This document shows positions 42,672-54,187 of a stretch of 64,000 bases of DNA, piece by piece (within the stretch, counting starts at the first letter, position 1; each line of letters starts with the position of its first letter). The notes under the pieces are model-generated. The model had not been told where the DNA came from. It saw only the letters and a list, made by a program, of their open reading frames with translations, and searched no databases. The DNA is from Mesorhabditis belari (taxonomy: Eukaryota; Nematoda; Chromadorea; Rhabditida; Rhabditidae). The stretch spans positions 248,001-312,000 of the forward strand of contig CAUEEP010000400.1 in assembly GCA_958450365.1 (NCBI GenBank), read 5' to 3'. The position numbers and the translations under genes are program-made.

Positions 42672-43840
42672 CAGTAGCGGACATAATTTTAGCATATTTT
42701 TTGTTTTTACCGAAACTTTTTTTCTAATTTAAGCTATCGGGCCAAAATTTGAACGTAGGAAATCTTCTAAAATTATAGGGTTGTCCAGTTATGAATGCGC
42801 GTTTTTTACTATTTTGTAAATTTCTCAAGATACCGAAATCAAGAAAAAGATATATATGGGTATTATTCGAAAGCTGAAGATCTCCTCTACATCTTGATAT
42901 AAAAGGTTTTTGAATTTGGTCAGCTTTTGGGCAAATTGACTGCACAGAAGAAGAGGTGGCCAAGAAATGGAAGGGTGCCTTTGGATCAAGTTTTGGCTCC
43001 GCTCAAATTGAGTTAACCGTTTGATGTTTGGCCAATAGATATATCAATACAACTTTTCTTTTTAAATATAACAATTTCAGAGCATCTTTACTTTTCTTTT
43101 CTTTTCTGCGCGGTTATTTTACACCAAAAAACTTGAGGAATAGCTAAGCTAAAATGGGTTTTTTTGAAAACGACCTCTCCCTTTGTGCAGTCGATTTCCC
43201 AAAAAGTTGAATAAATTCAAAAGCTTTTTATTCCAAAATGTAGAGGAGATCTTAAGCTTTCGAATGATATATAACACTCATATACATCTGTTCGATATCT
43301 TGAGAAATTGACAAAATCGTAAAAACGCGCATTCATAACTGGACAACCCAATAGTATTTTACCATCTAAAAAATCCTCAAATTCTGTCTATAAGATTTTT
43401 CAAGAATTTTAGTGTAAAGCTGGACGACATAATTATAGCATATTTAGCGGTGAGCTGCTAATATTTTTCAAAACTATCTTTTTTCTTTCTTTGTTTAATA
43501 TTTAGTTTAACGTTTAACGCGTCAAGTGATGATTCTGAATATCTTGCAGACCGCATGCGTAAGCGGCGGCAATTCGCGAAATTAACTGCCCTATCAAGGA
43601 ATGTGAGCTACTGCTTTAGCTGTTAAAAGGCTTCAGCGACGTAGCGACTACTCTCAGCCTGTTCATTCAGGCTCTAGGGTGTTGGTTGCTTGCAACGTGT
43701 TTGGTGACTATTTGTATCGTGGTGCCAAAAGCGGAAATCATTTTTGACCTTTTCTCTCTGAGAGATCGCAACTTGTTTTCATATCTGGTTGATCCTCTAG
43801 AGAATCACATCAGTGGATCAAATCGCCAACCTCCGAATCA
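42672..43840. other. Remnant of a Tc1-like end with nested element; no gene
   Basis: 'cagtagcggacataattttagca' at 42673 looks like a Tc1-family terminus, and 'gacataattatagcatat' at 43427 resembles part of it. Between them a MITE is inserted (42776-43350). The 43440-43840 part has no convincing exon. Confidence 0.3.
42776..43350. mobile_element. Long-armed mariner-type MITE, 575 bp
   Basis: Ends GGGTTGTCCAGTTATGAATG and its inverted complement, with TA on both flanks. The arms of roughly 150-200 bp are imperfect inverted repeats (shared 'gtagaggagatctt', 'aaaaacgcgcattcata'). No coding capacity. Confidence 0.75.
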
Positions 43841-44375
43841 CCCAGGACTGCACTAATTAGGAATGAAAGATCCTTGATATCGTATTGTGGATATTTGCGA
43901 TTCAAGGCGCTGCTCACCTCGCCGAGCAATTGCATGGTCATCACTCCGGCTCCCGTGCTGCCTTTTCAGTCCATTGGCCTCGTGGAGATCTTTGTCGGGC
44001 TATAACGACATCAGGGAAATATTTGATTCGAAGAGTTTTCTTTGTTCGTGATTTCCTAGTTAGAAAGGGTTTTTAGATATTCTGTTTCACGAAAAAGCTA
44101 CATATTCGCAAACATTTCCCTGAGAGACAATATGCCTTAGGCATCATCAAAGGCCATAAGCTCATAGACAAGCTTCGACCAAAGAAAGCGTCTTTGTCAG
44201 ATATAATTCACAAATCTATGTACCACTTCTCGACCGTTTTATTATCTCTGAAAGATTTAAAGAATATTGAATGGGGTTTGCAAAGTGTGGGGAACATGAA
44301 AATACCCACATTTTTGTTTGAAGCTCCGTGTTTTATCACTCACCAACTTCACACGAACCGACGGTCTTATTTTTC
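43838..44375 (-). pseudogene. Gene Q, diverged copy
   Basis: Minus strand: QLLGEVSSALNRKYPQYDIK and DLSFLISAVLGD near 43850-43945, and PSVRVKLVSDKTRSFKQKC near 44310-44365. The part between is rearranged. Amino-acid-conservative changes against the copies at 2262 and 24286 suggest past selection on the protein. Confidence 0.45.
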
Positions 44376-44589
44376 ATGAAATGCCACTTTTTCGTTCGAG
44401 TTTCTATTCGAAGCGCTTTTTTCAACGGCCTAATGAGTCGGTCGTCGGTTGGAAGGCGATGGCTTTTCTAAACAGTTTCAGAGCTCTCAAAAGCTCTTTT
44501 CCGTAAAAAAAACATTTGTTTATCTCATCGTCGCCTCATTCGTTCTTCCCATTTCCCCGAATTCAAAACTAATCAACCAATTGATCGAA

Positions 44590-44616
44590 ATGGGTGTGAT
44601 GTCCGTCGGTCTGTAG
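44590..44616 (+). pseudogene. Truncated lectin hydrophobic first exon, third copy
   Basis: MGVMSVGL then TAG, with the same break and same following sequence as at 2937 and 24961. Confidence 0.6.
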
Positions 44617-44748
44617 AAGAAGTGTCGGTTCCAAAGTAACTTCTACAAAGAAATGTAGAAGTAAGCTATGTAGCTTAGCTCAGGCTCAAAATAGGCTGGC
44701 GACTATAAGCAGGTAGCTCAAGTCGAAGCTCTTAGACAAATTACAAAT

Positions 44749-45199
44749 AAGGTTGGTGCAATAGTCTGCAATCTTTTTTTTCCTTCTCGAACTCTCAGGG
44801 CTCTCCCCGACCAGCAGATCTAAGCTTTTGTTTACTTCAACTCTTGATTATTCAACCCTGACAGCACGAAATGCAATACTGCTGAATTTTTTTAGATCTG
44901 GGCTTATTTTGAAACTACCCACGGGATATTTTCGACATGTCATTCTATTTTACTTTAAATAACACGCAAGTGTCCCCTTCGCCAAAAAGAAATTAACCAT
45001 CTTTACGAGTGAGGATCGGTGACTATGGAAACCATCCACAATTGGTATCATCGCTTCCAAAAGAACGACTTCTCTCTCGAATGTCAAGGCGATGACTGGT
45101 CTTGATGAATCCACTCTTTTGACTCTTATGCGCGATGACAACAAACAATCAACCGTGAGTTAGCAGCGCAACTTCATTGTGATCGTACCACAGTTTAAG
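44749..45199 (+). mobile_element. Degraded mariner relic, third copy
   Basis: End 'aaggttggtgcaatagt', METIHNWYHRFQKNDFSLE, then frame-broken remains of the helix-turn-helix. More bases of the DNA-binding region survive here than at 3097, but frames are interrupted. Confidence 0.65.
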
Positions 45200-45586
45200 A
45201 CCCAACTGATAGGTAGGCGCATAGACCCGCCATTTCCCATCGTAGCTCCCAAGCTGAAATGAGTTCATTTCTGATCGAAATCCTTTGATATAACACTTTG
45301 CCTTATTTCACAAAAAGAAATCTCCTAAGATTGATCCAAATATTTTTGAATCAAATTATGCATTGGAAATTGGAATAAATATCGATGATTTCACGTTGAA
45401 AATCTCACATAAGCGTGGGTGTACGAATCCGGTTGTCCCGGATACCAATTCGTGAAATCCACCGAACTTCCATCCGTCCATTCAAAAGCATTTTCTTTGT
45501 TCGGGTTGCTCTGGATAAAGAAATTTTTATGTTTAGACATTGATATTTCGATCCGATTTTCCTTTTTTCTTCTTGAAATTCTTCTA

Positions 45587-46839
45587 TTAGGTTGGCAAAA
45601 AAGAAATGAGCGTCGTGTTTGTTGATTTGTATTTTATTCACAGTAAAAGATTTTTTTAAATAGTTTATTCTATTGGAAAGAGCGTGTTCTTGCGCATCGT
45701 TTGATATATAATTTGTCTATGATTACTTTGTTTTTTTGCAAGAAAGAGTGTTTAGAAAATGTCGGACCAAAAATTTCGTTTGCGGGCCTGCTTGTGGTAT
45801 GAATTTAAGCAAGGCAAATCGGCTGCTGAAGCTCATGGCGCTCTATCGCAAGTGTTTGACGAAGATGCTCTATCCGAAAGTCAGTGTAAACGATGGTTTC
45901 TGCGCTTCCGAGACGGCGACGAAAGCTTGGAAGACCAAAAACACGGGAGTCGACCTCAAATCATCGACAACGACGCATTGAAGGAAGCCATTGAGTCGGA
46001 TCCACGCCAAACCACTCGCGACCTGGCAGAACAGTTCGACTGCACTCATGTCACCATTGAGAACCATCTGCATGGCATGGGCAAGACGAATAGATGCGGA
46101 AAATGGGTACCGCATAAGCTATCCGACGCAAACAAGGCGACACGCATCGCAATCGCCGGAATTCTCACTCACCGCGCCAAGAACAGTGGGTTTTTCGACT
46201 CCATTGTTATGTCGGATGAGAAGTGGATCCAATACGGCAACACAGCAAGAAAGCGGCAGTGGTTGGACCCCGGTGAAGCTCCAAAACCGGACATCCACGG
46301 AAAAAAAGGTGATGCTTTGTGTTTGGTGGAACAGTAAAGGCCGGGTGTACTTTGAGGTTCTGGATTCGGGTCAAACAGTTACGGCGAACCTCTACCAAGG
46401 CCAATTGGACCGCGTGGACCAGGCGCTGCGATGTCAAGGTGTGGATACGGCGTCGACAAAATTCCTCCACGACAACGCTCGGCCGCTTGTCGCAAAAGTC
46501 ACCCAGCAGAAAATTGAAGAAATAGGCTGGGAAGTCCTGCCTCATCCGCCATACAGCCCAGACTTGGCACCTTCTGACTACCATCTGTTCCGATCAATGC
46601 ACCACTCCTTGGCCGAGAAAAAGTTCAAGAACCGCGACGAGGTCCAAATTTGGGTGTCCAACTTCTTCGAGTCGCAGCCGGTCGAGTTCTTCAAGAAGGG
46701 CATCCATTCTCTGCGTGAACGTTGGCGACAAGTCATTGATGCAGATGGCGAATACCTTTTGGATTAATGTATTGTTATCTTGTTTTTATAATAAAAGAAA
46801 CTTTTAACGAAAACGCGCATTTCTTTTTTGCCAACCTAA
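45587..46839 (+). mobile_element. Complete mariner element with TIRs and TA duplication
   Basis: 1253 bp, ends TTAGGTTGGCAAAAAAGAAA and its inverted complement, matching over about 25 bp apart from one position. TA target duplications at 45585-45586 and 46840-46841. Inserted in the intron of lectin L6. Structurally complete, so recent. GC content and codon use are clearly richer than the surrounding lectin DNA, in keeping with horizontal spread. Confidence 0.95.
45759..46767 (+). pseudogene. Mariner transposase, single frameshift
   Basis: The N-terminal part (MSDQKFRLRACLWYEFKQGK, SESQCKRWFLRFRDGDESLE) is the paired helix-turn-helix DNA-binding region, followed by the WVPHKL linker. The catalytic residues are all visible: VMSDEKW, HDNAR, and YSPDLAPSDYHLF 34 residues on (DD34D). 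The frame shifts by one base at 'ggaaaaaaaggtg' (about 46300), before MLCVWW. HDNARPL replaces the usual HDNARPH. Total length (~340 residues) is normal. The run at the break could be a sequencing error. Confidence 0.9.
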
Positions 46840-47033
46840 TAGTTACCCAATTGAAACCATTATTTCGATCAAAGAAATATTAGTCAAACGAATCATTTTT
46901 TCACAAAAAGTCTTCCTAAAATGCCTGAAAGAATTATTAATTTCTATTTATTTATTTCTTTCGATAAGAAAAGTTCAACCTTCAGTCCGGTCCAGAACCA
47001 CGAATTCGAATGAACAGTTTTCGCTGTTCATTC

Positions 47034-47340
47034 ATGCTCAACAATTCCTCTCCAGACTAACTCACTACCACCACTCGGCCACCGCTGCAAATGCTGAACT
47101 CGCCGAAGACCGGGCTGTAATGTCGCGGTTTCGCTTTTGGAACTGCTTACGAAACTTTAAACGCTTATAACTTTTGAAAGAGTGCAGCAAAAAAAGAAAA
47201 GCATCATGATCAGTGTGAAATTCTGCGTCGAATGCTCTAAGGCTCATGTGATTTGGGCAGCACTTTCAGTTGGCCTTCCCAGAAAGTAGTCTCCTGATTC
47301 ATTCATCTATGTAGAAGCTAGAGAATCGCATCAGTGGATC
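47034..47340. other. Unassigned stretch between L6 and Q
   Basis: Contains an open minus-strand frame of 60 codons (47065-47247) and a plus-strand one of similar size. Neither shows a known motif or a conserved copy elsewhere in the window. Confidence 0.25.
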
Positions 47341-47344
47341 GAAT

Positions 47345-47600
47345 CGTCAACCTCCCAATCACCGAGGACTGCACTAATTCAACGAAAAGAGGCAGTTTTT
47401 GTCAGATATAATTTACAAAGCTGTGTGCCGCTTCTCGATCACTGACCGTTTTATTATCTCTGAAAGAATTAAAGAATATTGAATGGAGTTTTGCAAAGTG
47501 TGGGGAACACACATGAAAATACCCACATTTTTGCTTCAAACTCCCCTTTTTATCACTCACCAACTTCACACGAACTGACGGCTCTCTTTTTCCTGAAACG
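47345..47600 (-). pseudogene. Gene Q scraps upstream of lectin L7
   Basis: Minus strand: a remnant of the LISAVLGD end (47345-47375) and the PSVRVKLVSDK exon border (about 47545-47585), with most of the gene deleted between. It keeps the divergent position to the lectin start at 47715. Confidence 0.4.
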
Positions 47601-47714
47601 ATTTCAGAGCTCTCAAAAGCTCCTTTCCGCGAAAAAACAATTGTTTATCGGATCGTCCCTCCATTCGTTCTTCCCATTTCCCCGAATTCAAAACTAATCA
47701 ACCAATTCAGCGGA

Positions 47715-49601
47715 ATGGGTGTGATGGCCGTCGGTCTATTCATCACGATTCTCCTCCTTTCCCATCAAATTTCTTCGTCGATTCAACAAATCGATCCAGT
47801 GGATCCATCCACGTATCCTTTTCCCTTCAAATAGCTATGTTTTCAACCATTCAGATCTTCGATAGATCAAGATGAAATTCTGTCTCGTGATCGTCATACT
47901 TTGAAGTTGGTCTTGAAGACGGAAATGTGAGTGAAATCAACAAATCTGGCAGAATTTAGGCTCATCTTTTTCAGTGAATGTGAACAAGAGGAGAGTAGTG
48001 ATGTATTCACGAAGATCAACTCGAAAATCTCGCAAAGTGATGATCGATCGACGAAGATTGGTGCTGAATTGAAAGCCGAGATGTGAGTCTTGAGATCCCT
48101 TGAAGAAATATCTGAGAATGAAACACTTCTAGGGATTCCAAAGTCGCCGAAATGTCAAGGACCATTTCCGTCAAGGACCATTGAAGGCCGATTTGTGGGT
48201 TCAACAATATTGCATTTTGAGTAGTGAGTAATTTGAGTATTCAGCGCAAGAGAGCGGAACGAAACGAAGGACAAAGACGTCGAGATGAGTCGATTGATAG
48301 CAAAAATGGTTCAAATCGAGGCGAATTTAATGGGTAAAATCTCGAAGTTGGAGGCTGAGTTGGTTGACGGAAGGGAAAGCCAGCGAGAATTGGAAAGGAA
48401 AATCACCGAGGCGAAAATGAAGAACGACGATCTCGAAGCACAATTGTACTAATTTTGTGACTTTCTTTTTTGACAAGCTCAATATATAGTCAAAATGCGA
48501 ACTTTTTTCAGAAGAACTCAGAATACGGAAGCAAGAGACGGAAAAGTCAAGATTGGAGAGCTCGAAGGAAAAATCAACGCGTTGCAGAGCAAAATCTCTG
48601 GCTTTGAGACCCAAATGTGAGTTTATATGGTATCTCTTCTCAACTGAGACTTGAGAAAACAGTTTTTTCACTCCCAAAACAACCATTCCAGTCAATCCAA
48701 TCAATTCCTCTCTAGACAATTTGAAAGAATCAAAACGGCCGAAATCATGAAGCTGGAGGCAGATTTGTGAGTCTTTTTAAGGAAAAGGATTGAGTATTTG
48801 TCTAAAAAATCTGAAGTAAAGTTTTTTGAAGAAATTCAGAAATGGAACGAGGACTTGGGTCTTGAATCTGTATCGGGATGGATGGTCGTATTTGGCAAAA
48901 ACCGCTTCTTGCTACAAGGTTTGGCGGATGTTGTGAACCAGGATTATCTTCATCTCAAGGCTTTCGATCGAAGAATGAGATTTGATGAAGCCGAGGCATA
49001 TTGTGCGAGTCGAAAGGGCCATTTAGTCTCAATTCACAGTCAGGAAGAGCACGATTTTGTTCAGGAACTCGGTAAGAAATCGAAATGATTCAATTCTGAA
49101 GATTCATGATTTTCGTAGAAATTTATGCCTCATAAACCAAAAACAATCGATATTTATTTCAGCGGAAAGTGTTCAATCGGATTCTTTGTTCTGGATCGGA
49201 CTGAAGGTTTGAATTTTTCTTATTGACATAAATAAGTATATAGAAAATAATGATTCTTTCAGCCATTTTCGGAAGGCTCTTTGTGAAAGAAGATCGGGTC
49301 GAAATATCAATATCCAAACATAAAAATTTCTTCATTCAGAGAAATCCGAACAATGGAAATGCTTTGGAATGGACGGATGAAAGTTCGTTGGATTTCACGT
49401 ATTCGGGATTGGGACACCCGAGTTCGAAGACTCACGCTTGGGTGAGATTTTCAAAGTGAAATCATCAATATTTATTCCAATTTCCAATGCATAATTAACC
49501 CAAAAATATTCCGATCAATTTGAGGAAACTTCTGTGTGTAAAATAACGCAAAGTGTTTTAACAAAGGATTTCCATCAGAAATTAACTTATTTCAGCTTTG
49601 A
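47715..49601 (+). pseudogene. Lectin L7: membrane-anchored coiled-coil lectin, two lesions
   Basis: ATG 47715, hydrophobic VGLFITILLLSHQISSSI, then phase-2 neck exons (about 47855-47926, 47975-48081, 48132-48195, 48244-48448, 48511-48615, 48715-48767). CTLD: DGWSYLAKTASCYK, 41-nt intron, FDRRMRFDEAEAYCASRKG, AESVQSDSLFWIGLK and EWTDESSLDFTYS with a GHPS loop. It is one of only two copies with Cys before YK. Lesions: a duplicated 'tcaaggaccatt' creates TGA in the third neck exon (skippable), and TGG to TGA at 49599-49601 ends the protein before the last exon, removing the final cysteine. Confidence 0.65.
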
Positions 49602-49789
49602 AGCAGCACTGGGGTATGGGCTAGCTCTTCTCCTACCATTCAGCATCCTTTTATTTGCAAAAGGAGCTCTCAATTCTGATAAATGTCTTTTGTTCTTTTC
49701 TGTGGACAAATACCAATAAATCCCATTTTATTCAATCTTCTGAAAACACACAACTGCACATTATCTTTTTCTTTATTTCTGAATTGTTT

Positions 49790-50110
49790 TTTCAAAATCT
49801 CATATCATAATCGTTTTCCCAAAAACCCAGAATTCCGCCTAAAGCTGCAAGTATTTTGCTCTCTCGTCGCTCCTGAATAGACTATTAGATAAACATGTTG
49901 AACATCAATGGACGTCAGCATGAGGAAACTGATAATTCTTTGTGAAGGTCGCTCTTCTCGTCCCTCAACTCGTCGATTTGTCTTTGAGTTTTTGTTTTGT
50001 TGAAGTTCTCAAAAATTCGATTTAACCTCTTTTTCGACTCACTGTTGGCTCTGTAGGCGGAGATTTTGGTCTCTTTTTGGCCAGTCTTAGCGATTAAGCA
50101 AGTAGATAAT
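49790..50110 (-). pseudogene. Small coiled-coil gene, copy without good start
   Basis: Minus strand, convergent to L7: exon 1 (KRLNRIFENFNKTKT then RQIDELRDEKSDLHKEL) and exon 2 (SDERAKYLQL). ATG ATT AGC of the best copy is replaced by 'agactggcc', and CAG after YLQL is again altered. Confidence 0.5.
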
Positions 50111-50338
50111 GTATGTATGTATTGTAGATATTATGAGCTGTATATGTCTTTATAGTCAAAAGCGAATGAAATCCCATTTTCAGAAGTTATTTGTTGGATG
50201 AAATCATTTAGCTATGTACATATCACTACATTATACTCTTTCAACAAGTTTTATTGCAAAATGGTCGACTATATAAGGTGCCCGTTAATGATGTCAAACT
50301 GAAAGCAATCAAAATGGATTTCTGTCGAAATTCCCCAT

Positions 50339-50480
50339 TCATTTGCCTCGTGATGTTCTCGGCGACGTTTGCGAAGAATTACGTGTAGCTAAGCGAATTT
50401 CTTTGTCCAAATCCAAAATCTCTTTGAGCACGAGTAGCGAGTGAAGAGGTCCGACTAGAGAGATGCTGTTCGAAAATCGC
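50339..50480 (-). pseudogene. Gene U, last exon
   Basis: Minus strand: SISLVGPLHSLLVLKEILDL, DKEIRLATRN and TSRGK-stop (complement of 50339-50341). Its position beyond the coiled-coil gene matches the order at 10815-11442. Confidence 0.45.
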
Positions 50481-50879
50481 TTTGAATTTAACAAAGATCT
50501 CTTTTCAATCAAAGGAGTCCCTATTAGTCCAAATGAAATGGAATAACGGCATAGATCGAAAGCTCGGCGTTCCGTGGTTCGATCGGGAGGCGATCAATTT
50601 GTTATCGTTTTCCAGATTAGCTCAAGTGCCTAACGATTAGGAACAACTCCAAATAAAGCAAAGTTTTGATGGAGACCACAAAAAACAGGAAGCCGTGTTC
50701 ATGTTCTTGTGGGTTGGAATGAAAACTTAATTATTGTGGGCAGTTATTATATGACGCTGTGTTCGCCGTGTTTGTACGATTCGATGTTGCTAGTGGGTCA
50801 AGAACGCGAAAAAATTTCCACTAGTTGACCTCTCGACGTGTCAAGATTCTCTCCCAAACGTCACTTAAAGCGAGTTTTA

Positions 50880-51400
50880 AACCGAAAAAAGAACAAGAAA
50901 TAGCAGTTCATTGCTTTCTGGATCAAAATACACTGGCAAAGATGGATACAACTCGATTCACTACCCGGCAATCAATGCGTGATTGATTTGAGGAATCTGG
51001 GTCAAAAACCCAAAACTCACAGAAAGCCATCTGCTCATCTTTTGCCTCCACGTGCCAACGACTACACGGCTCCCGGAAATCCCCTCGAGAAATTGTGAGT
51101 CGATCCGTGAAATTGCGTGAACATCAATGAATCTAACAACCCTTTCACAATGCTCTTCCCAACTCGACAAAACATTTGCCGGAGACCTAAGAAAAATTTC
51201 ATTCGTTTTGACCATTTACAGAGTGATCAAGCCAAACTTTGCCGATCATCTCAAGAAGAATCCGGCTCCAATTGGTGGCAGAGTGCCACCGGATGGCCAG
51301 CGAACCTTCAAGAATAGTGACATCGAGTACGGCCGTCAACGTCAACGAATCGCACAAACACGGCGAGTACAGCGTCTGCAAAACCTTTTGAAGTTAGTAT
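50880..51400 (+). pseudogene. Gene K, copy with intact central frame
   Basis: Exons KYTGKDGYNSIHYPAIN, KPSAHLLPPRANDY...NPLEKL and VIKPNFADHLKKNPAPIGGR, continuing PPDGQRTFKNSDIEYGRQRQ in one frame. So the shift seen in copies A and B is absent. The first donor reads gtgatt. The 5' part and final exons are absent; the gene ends in unrelated DNA. Unrecognised basic, proline-containing protein. Confidence 0.45.
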
Positions 51401-52239
51401 TAAAAGGCGTGAATTCTCGTTTACATCATTGGTGTTGACAACTTCCTTTGGATTGAACATTGCCACGTTTTTGGTTGCTTTCATATTGTCAGAATGCAGT
51501 CGCTATTTGTCTTGTTCTCTTCCATTTGTTTCCCCATCAGCTGACCAAGTCACGTCTTTCCTTGCACAAACTGCTTGAAAGTATTAAGTAAACGTGTCCC
51601 AGTTGCCAGCTTTTTCCTGCTAAAATAATTTCTTTATAAAGAAGAAAAAAAACTAGAGCTGTTTATGCAAATCTTATCATTCCCAATCCTTTTTGAAAGT
51701 TGAGATTAGATTGAATTAAGATTTGGATTTCTTTGAGACAAAACACTTACAACACAATACTTTTGCACATTAGCTAAAGGAGTTTTCGATTTGCAGGCCC
51801 ATGTGCAAAGGTTTTGCATTCTCATTGAGTGTAGGGAATTTTTTGGTCAAGCAGTCATTTTATAGAGGTCATTCGTCTAGTTTGATCTCGTGGATTGGTC
51901 ATTTTGTTATTGATAGCCTACTCATTTCATTGTTAAGCTAGAATTCGAAGGACCGTGCTAGGCTTTGTAGAGCAAGCTTTGGTCAAACTGTTATTGAAAA
52001 CTCACTAAGTCCAATAAAAAGATCAAATAATGCATTTTTGTTGGAGCTTCGTTTCGGCGGTGTACGACTTTCTCCTCATCGTATCTAAAATGAAAAAAAA
52101 GTTAGTAAAATAAAAAATGAAAAAAAAACAAAAAAACAATAAAAATTAAAGAAAGAAGAAAATTTTCCATCAGAGCCCTTTAAATGTAAATTACAGAACT
52201 TATACTCGCGACTTTAGGGTACAAAGATTTCGTACACAT
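51401..52239. other. No gene seen
   Basis: AT-rich sequence with A-rich runs near 52090-52150 and no conserved exon or known repeat. Confidence 0.4.
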
Positions 52240-52380
52240 CTAGTGAAAAAATTTCATTCGTAATCGGCTAGCCGTTAACGAATCATTCGTAAACGGCTAG
52301 CGAAAAATTTCATTCGTTAGCGGCTAGCCGTTAACGAATCATTCGTTAGCGGCTGAATTTCGTTAGCGGCTACGACATAT
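52240..52380. repeat. Tandem/palindromic repeat at the retrotransposon 3' end
   Basis: Four to five copies of a unit around 'cattcgttagcggctagccg', each holding the palindrome aacggctagccgtt. It lies just 3' of the minus-strand LINE-like element. Confidence 0.7.
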
Positions 52381-52525
52381 ATATGCTTAACTCACGGGGC
52401 GAATAGAAGCGAATCTGATAATAATAACCGCATATAACATATTGCTACAATACTTTCACAAAAAAAGAAAGAAAACTACAAATAGTACAGTAAGGTTACA
52501 GTTAGGAAACACAGGTACAAAAAGA

Positions 52526-54187
52526 TTAAATATAGGGCAGATTTGACATGGCAATAAGATCTAATTCGTTTACAGATACTTTGAATTTTCCTACAGACGA
52601 AAAGATACCAGACGGGAGCTTATTCCAAACCCTACTAATACGGTTCGCAAAAGAATAATAAAGGGAAAGATGATGAGGATGGGAACCAACCGAAATTCGA
52701 TAAGGATGACTACGTGTACTTCTAGGAATTTCCACAACTTTCAAGAGGCTTTGAAATTCTGGATGCGACTTAGGGTGGGAAAGGATTTTATAGCAAAAAT
52801 AAGATCAAAGTAAATACGGCGATATAAAAGGGGTTTTAAATCAAAAACTATAAGTCTAGTCTCATAATTCGGAATAAGAGAAGAAGGGAAACAACGAGTG
52901 TATGCTTTTTTAGTGAAACGTCATTGGACATTTTCCACCAAGGTGATAAGTTTCTTAATGGAAGGTGACCATACGATGGTGGCATACTCGAGCCAAGGCC
53001 GGCAATAAAAGCCCTGCGATAAGTCGCGATTTTAGGGAAACAAATGGCGCGAAGTATTATGTTAGAAATTCTAGAGGCTTTTTTGGAAATGTAGTTTATG
53101 CGAGGATCAAATTTTAGAAAGGGAACTAACGGTATACCAAGATCTTTTACAGGATCATCGGCCAATCCTTGTGGTAATTGTAGGTCCCCCAAATTTAAAG
53201 GGATATGTAATGAACCAAATGCAACGTGTTTGCATTTGTCCGGCGCAATGTTAAGTTTCCGGAATTTACTCCACAGAAGGATCAAATTAAGATCCTTCTG
53301 GAGAAGGGTAAAATCAGGGATGAGGCTCTGGGACGGAAGTACCCTATAAATTTTAAGGTCATCGGCGTAGAGTCGGACTTTTGTGCCTAGGAATATCGAA
53401 CTGTTAATGTCATTAATATAAATAGGATCAAGAACGCTCCCTTGGGGCACTCCACTACTAATGGGGAAGTCCTACGAAAAAGTCGAGCCTAAGCGGACGC
53501 GAAAAGTCCTTTCGGTAAGCCAATTTGCAATCCAATTAGTGATGGATATGGGGACACCTAGTCAATTTAGTTTGGCGATTAAAAATCTATGATTAACCGA
53601 ATCGAATGCTTTGGAAAAATCAATGAAAACGCTGCTAGTTTGGTCGTTTTTGGCTTTAGCTAGAAGCCAGTCATGCGCACAGAGAACTAGCTGGTCGGAG
53701 GTAGAGCTATTTTAAGAAAGCCGAATTGATTTTTATCAATTAGATTATGTTCATTTAGATAATGATTAATGTGGTCGCGAATAATTATTTCTAAGACTTT
53801 AGAAATGGAGGAGGTGAGCGCGATGGGTCTAAAATTTGCAAGCGCGTTCCGATCTCCTTTCTTAAAAAGTGGCGAAATTGTTGAGTCTTTCCAAAATTTA
53901 GGGATCTTAGCCGTCAGAAGTGACAGATTAAAAAGTTTAGCAAGTAGTGGTGATATTTGAAACTTAGTTTTCCGTATAACAAAAGAGGGTATTCCGTCTG
54001 GGGTGCAAGAAGTCTTATTGCTAAGCTTACTAATTGCTGTTTCTACAAGTCTTGGTGTGACGATTAGGGTCGCGCAAGTATGTGCTGGGTCGGGAAGAGC
54101 AGGGATGCAACTACCATCGTCAACTACAAAAACGCTGGAGAAATATTGAGCAAAGGAATTAGCAATTTTGTGATTTTCGAAAATCAA
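52526..54187 (-). pseudogene. Reverse transcriptase part of the LINE
   Basis: Open blocks at 53687-54187 (fingers/palm start: KKGDRNALANFRPIALTSS), 52848-53450 (PQGSVLDP; YADD at about 53359-53370; then thumb) and 52526-52744 (C-terminus). Breaks lie between 53450 and 53687 and near 52800. The palm block keeps YADD but has D for G in PQGSVLGP. Confidence 0.85.

Larger units (their letters stand above)
45200..47033 (-). pseudogene. Lectin L6: CTLD exons split by a mariner insertion
   Basis: Minus strand: AKTVHSNSWFWIGLK-type exon at about 46985-47033, then intron carrying the mariner 45587-46839, then the EWTDG exon with YPGQPD loop (45400-45515). The partial last exon reads YDGKWRVYAPTYQLGL (45205-45258) and breaks before the final cysteine. 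The exons upstream of 47033 are missing. Confidence 0.65.

Noticed and set aside
42724..42963. Minus-strand frame across the left MITE arm
   Set aside because: It spans the insertion boundary and part of an inverted-repeat arm, so it is not a gene.
52240..52380. CRISPR-like array
   Set aside because: Repeat units are overlapping and palindromic without unique spacers, in a eukaryotic context.
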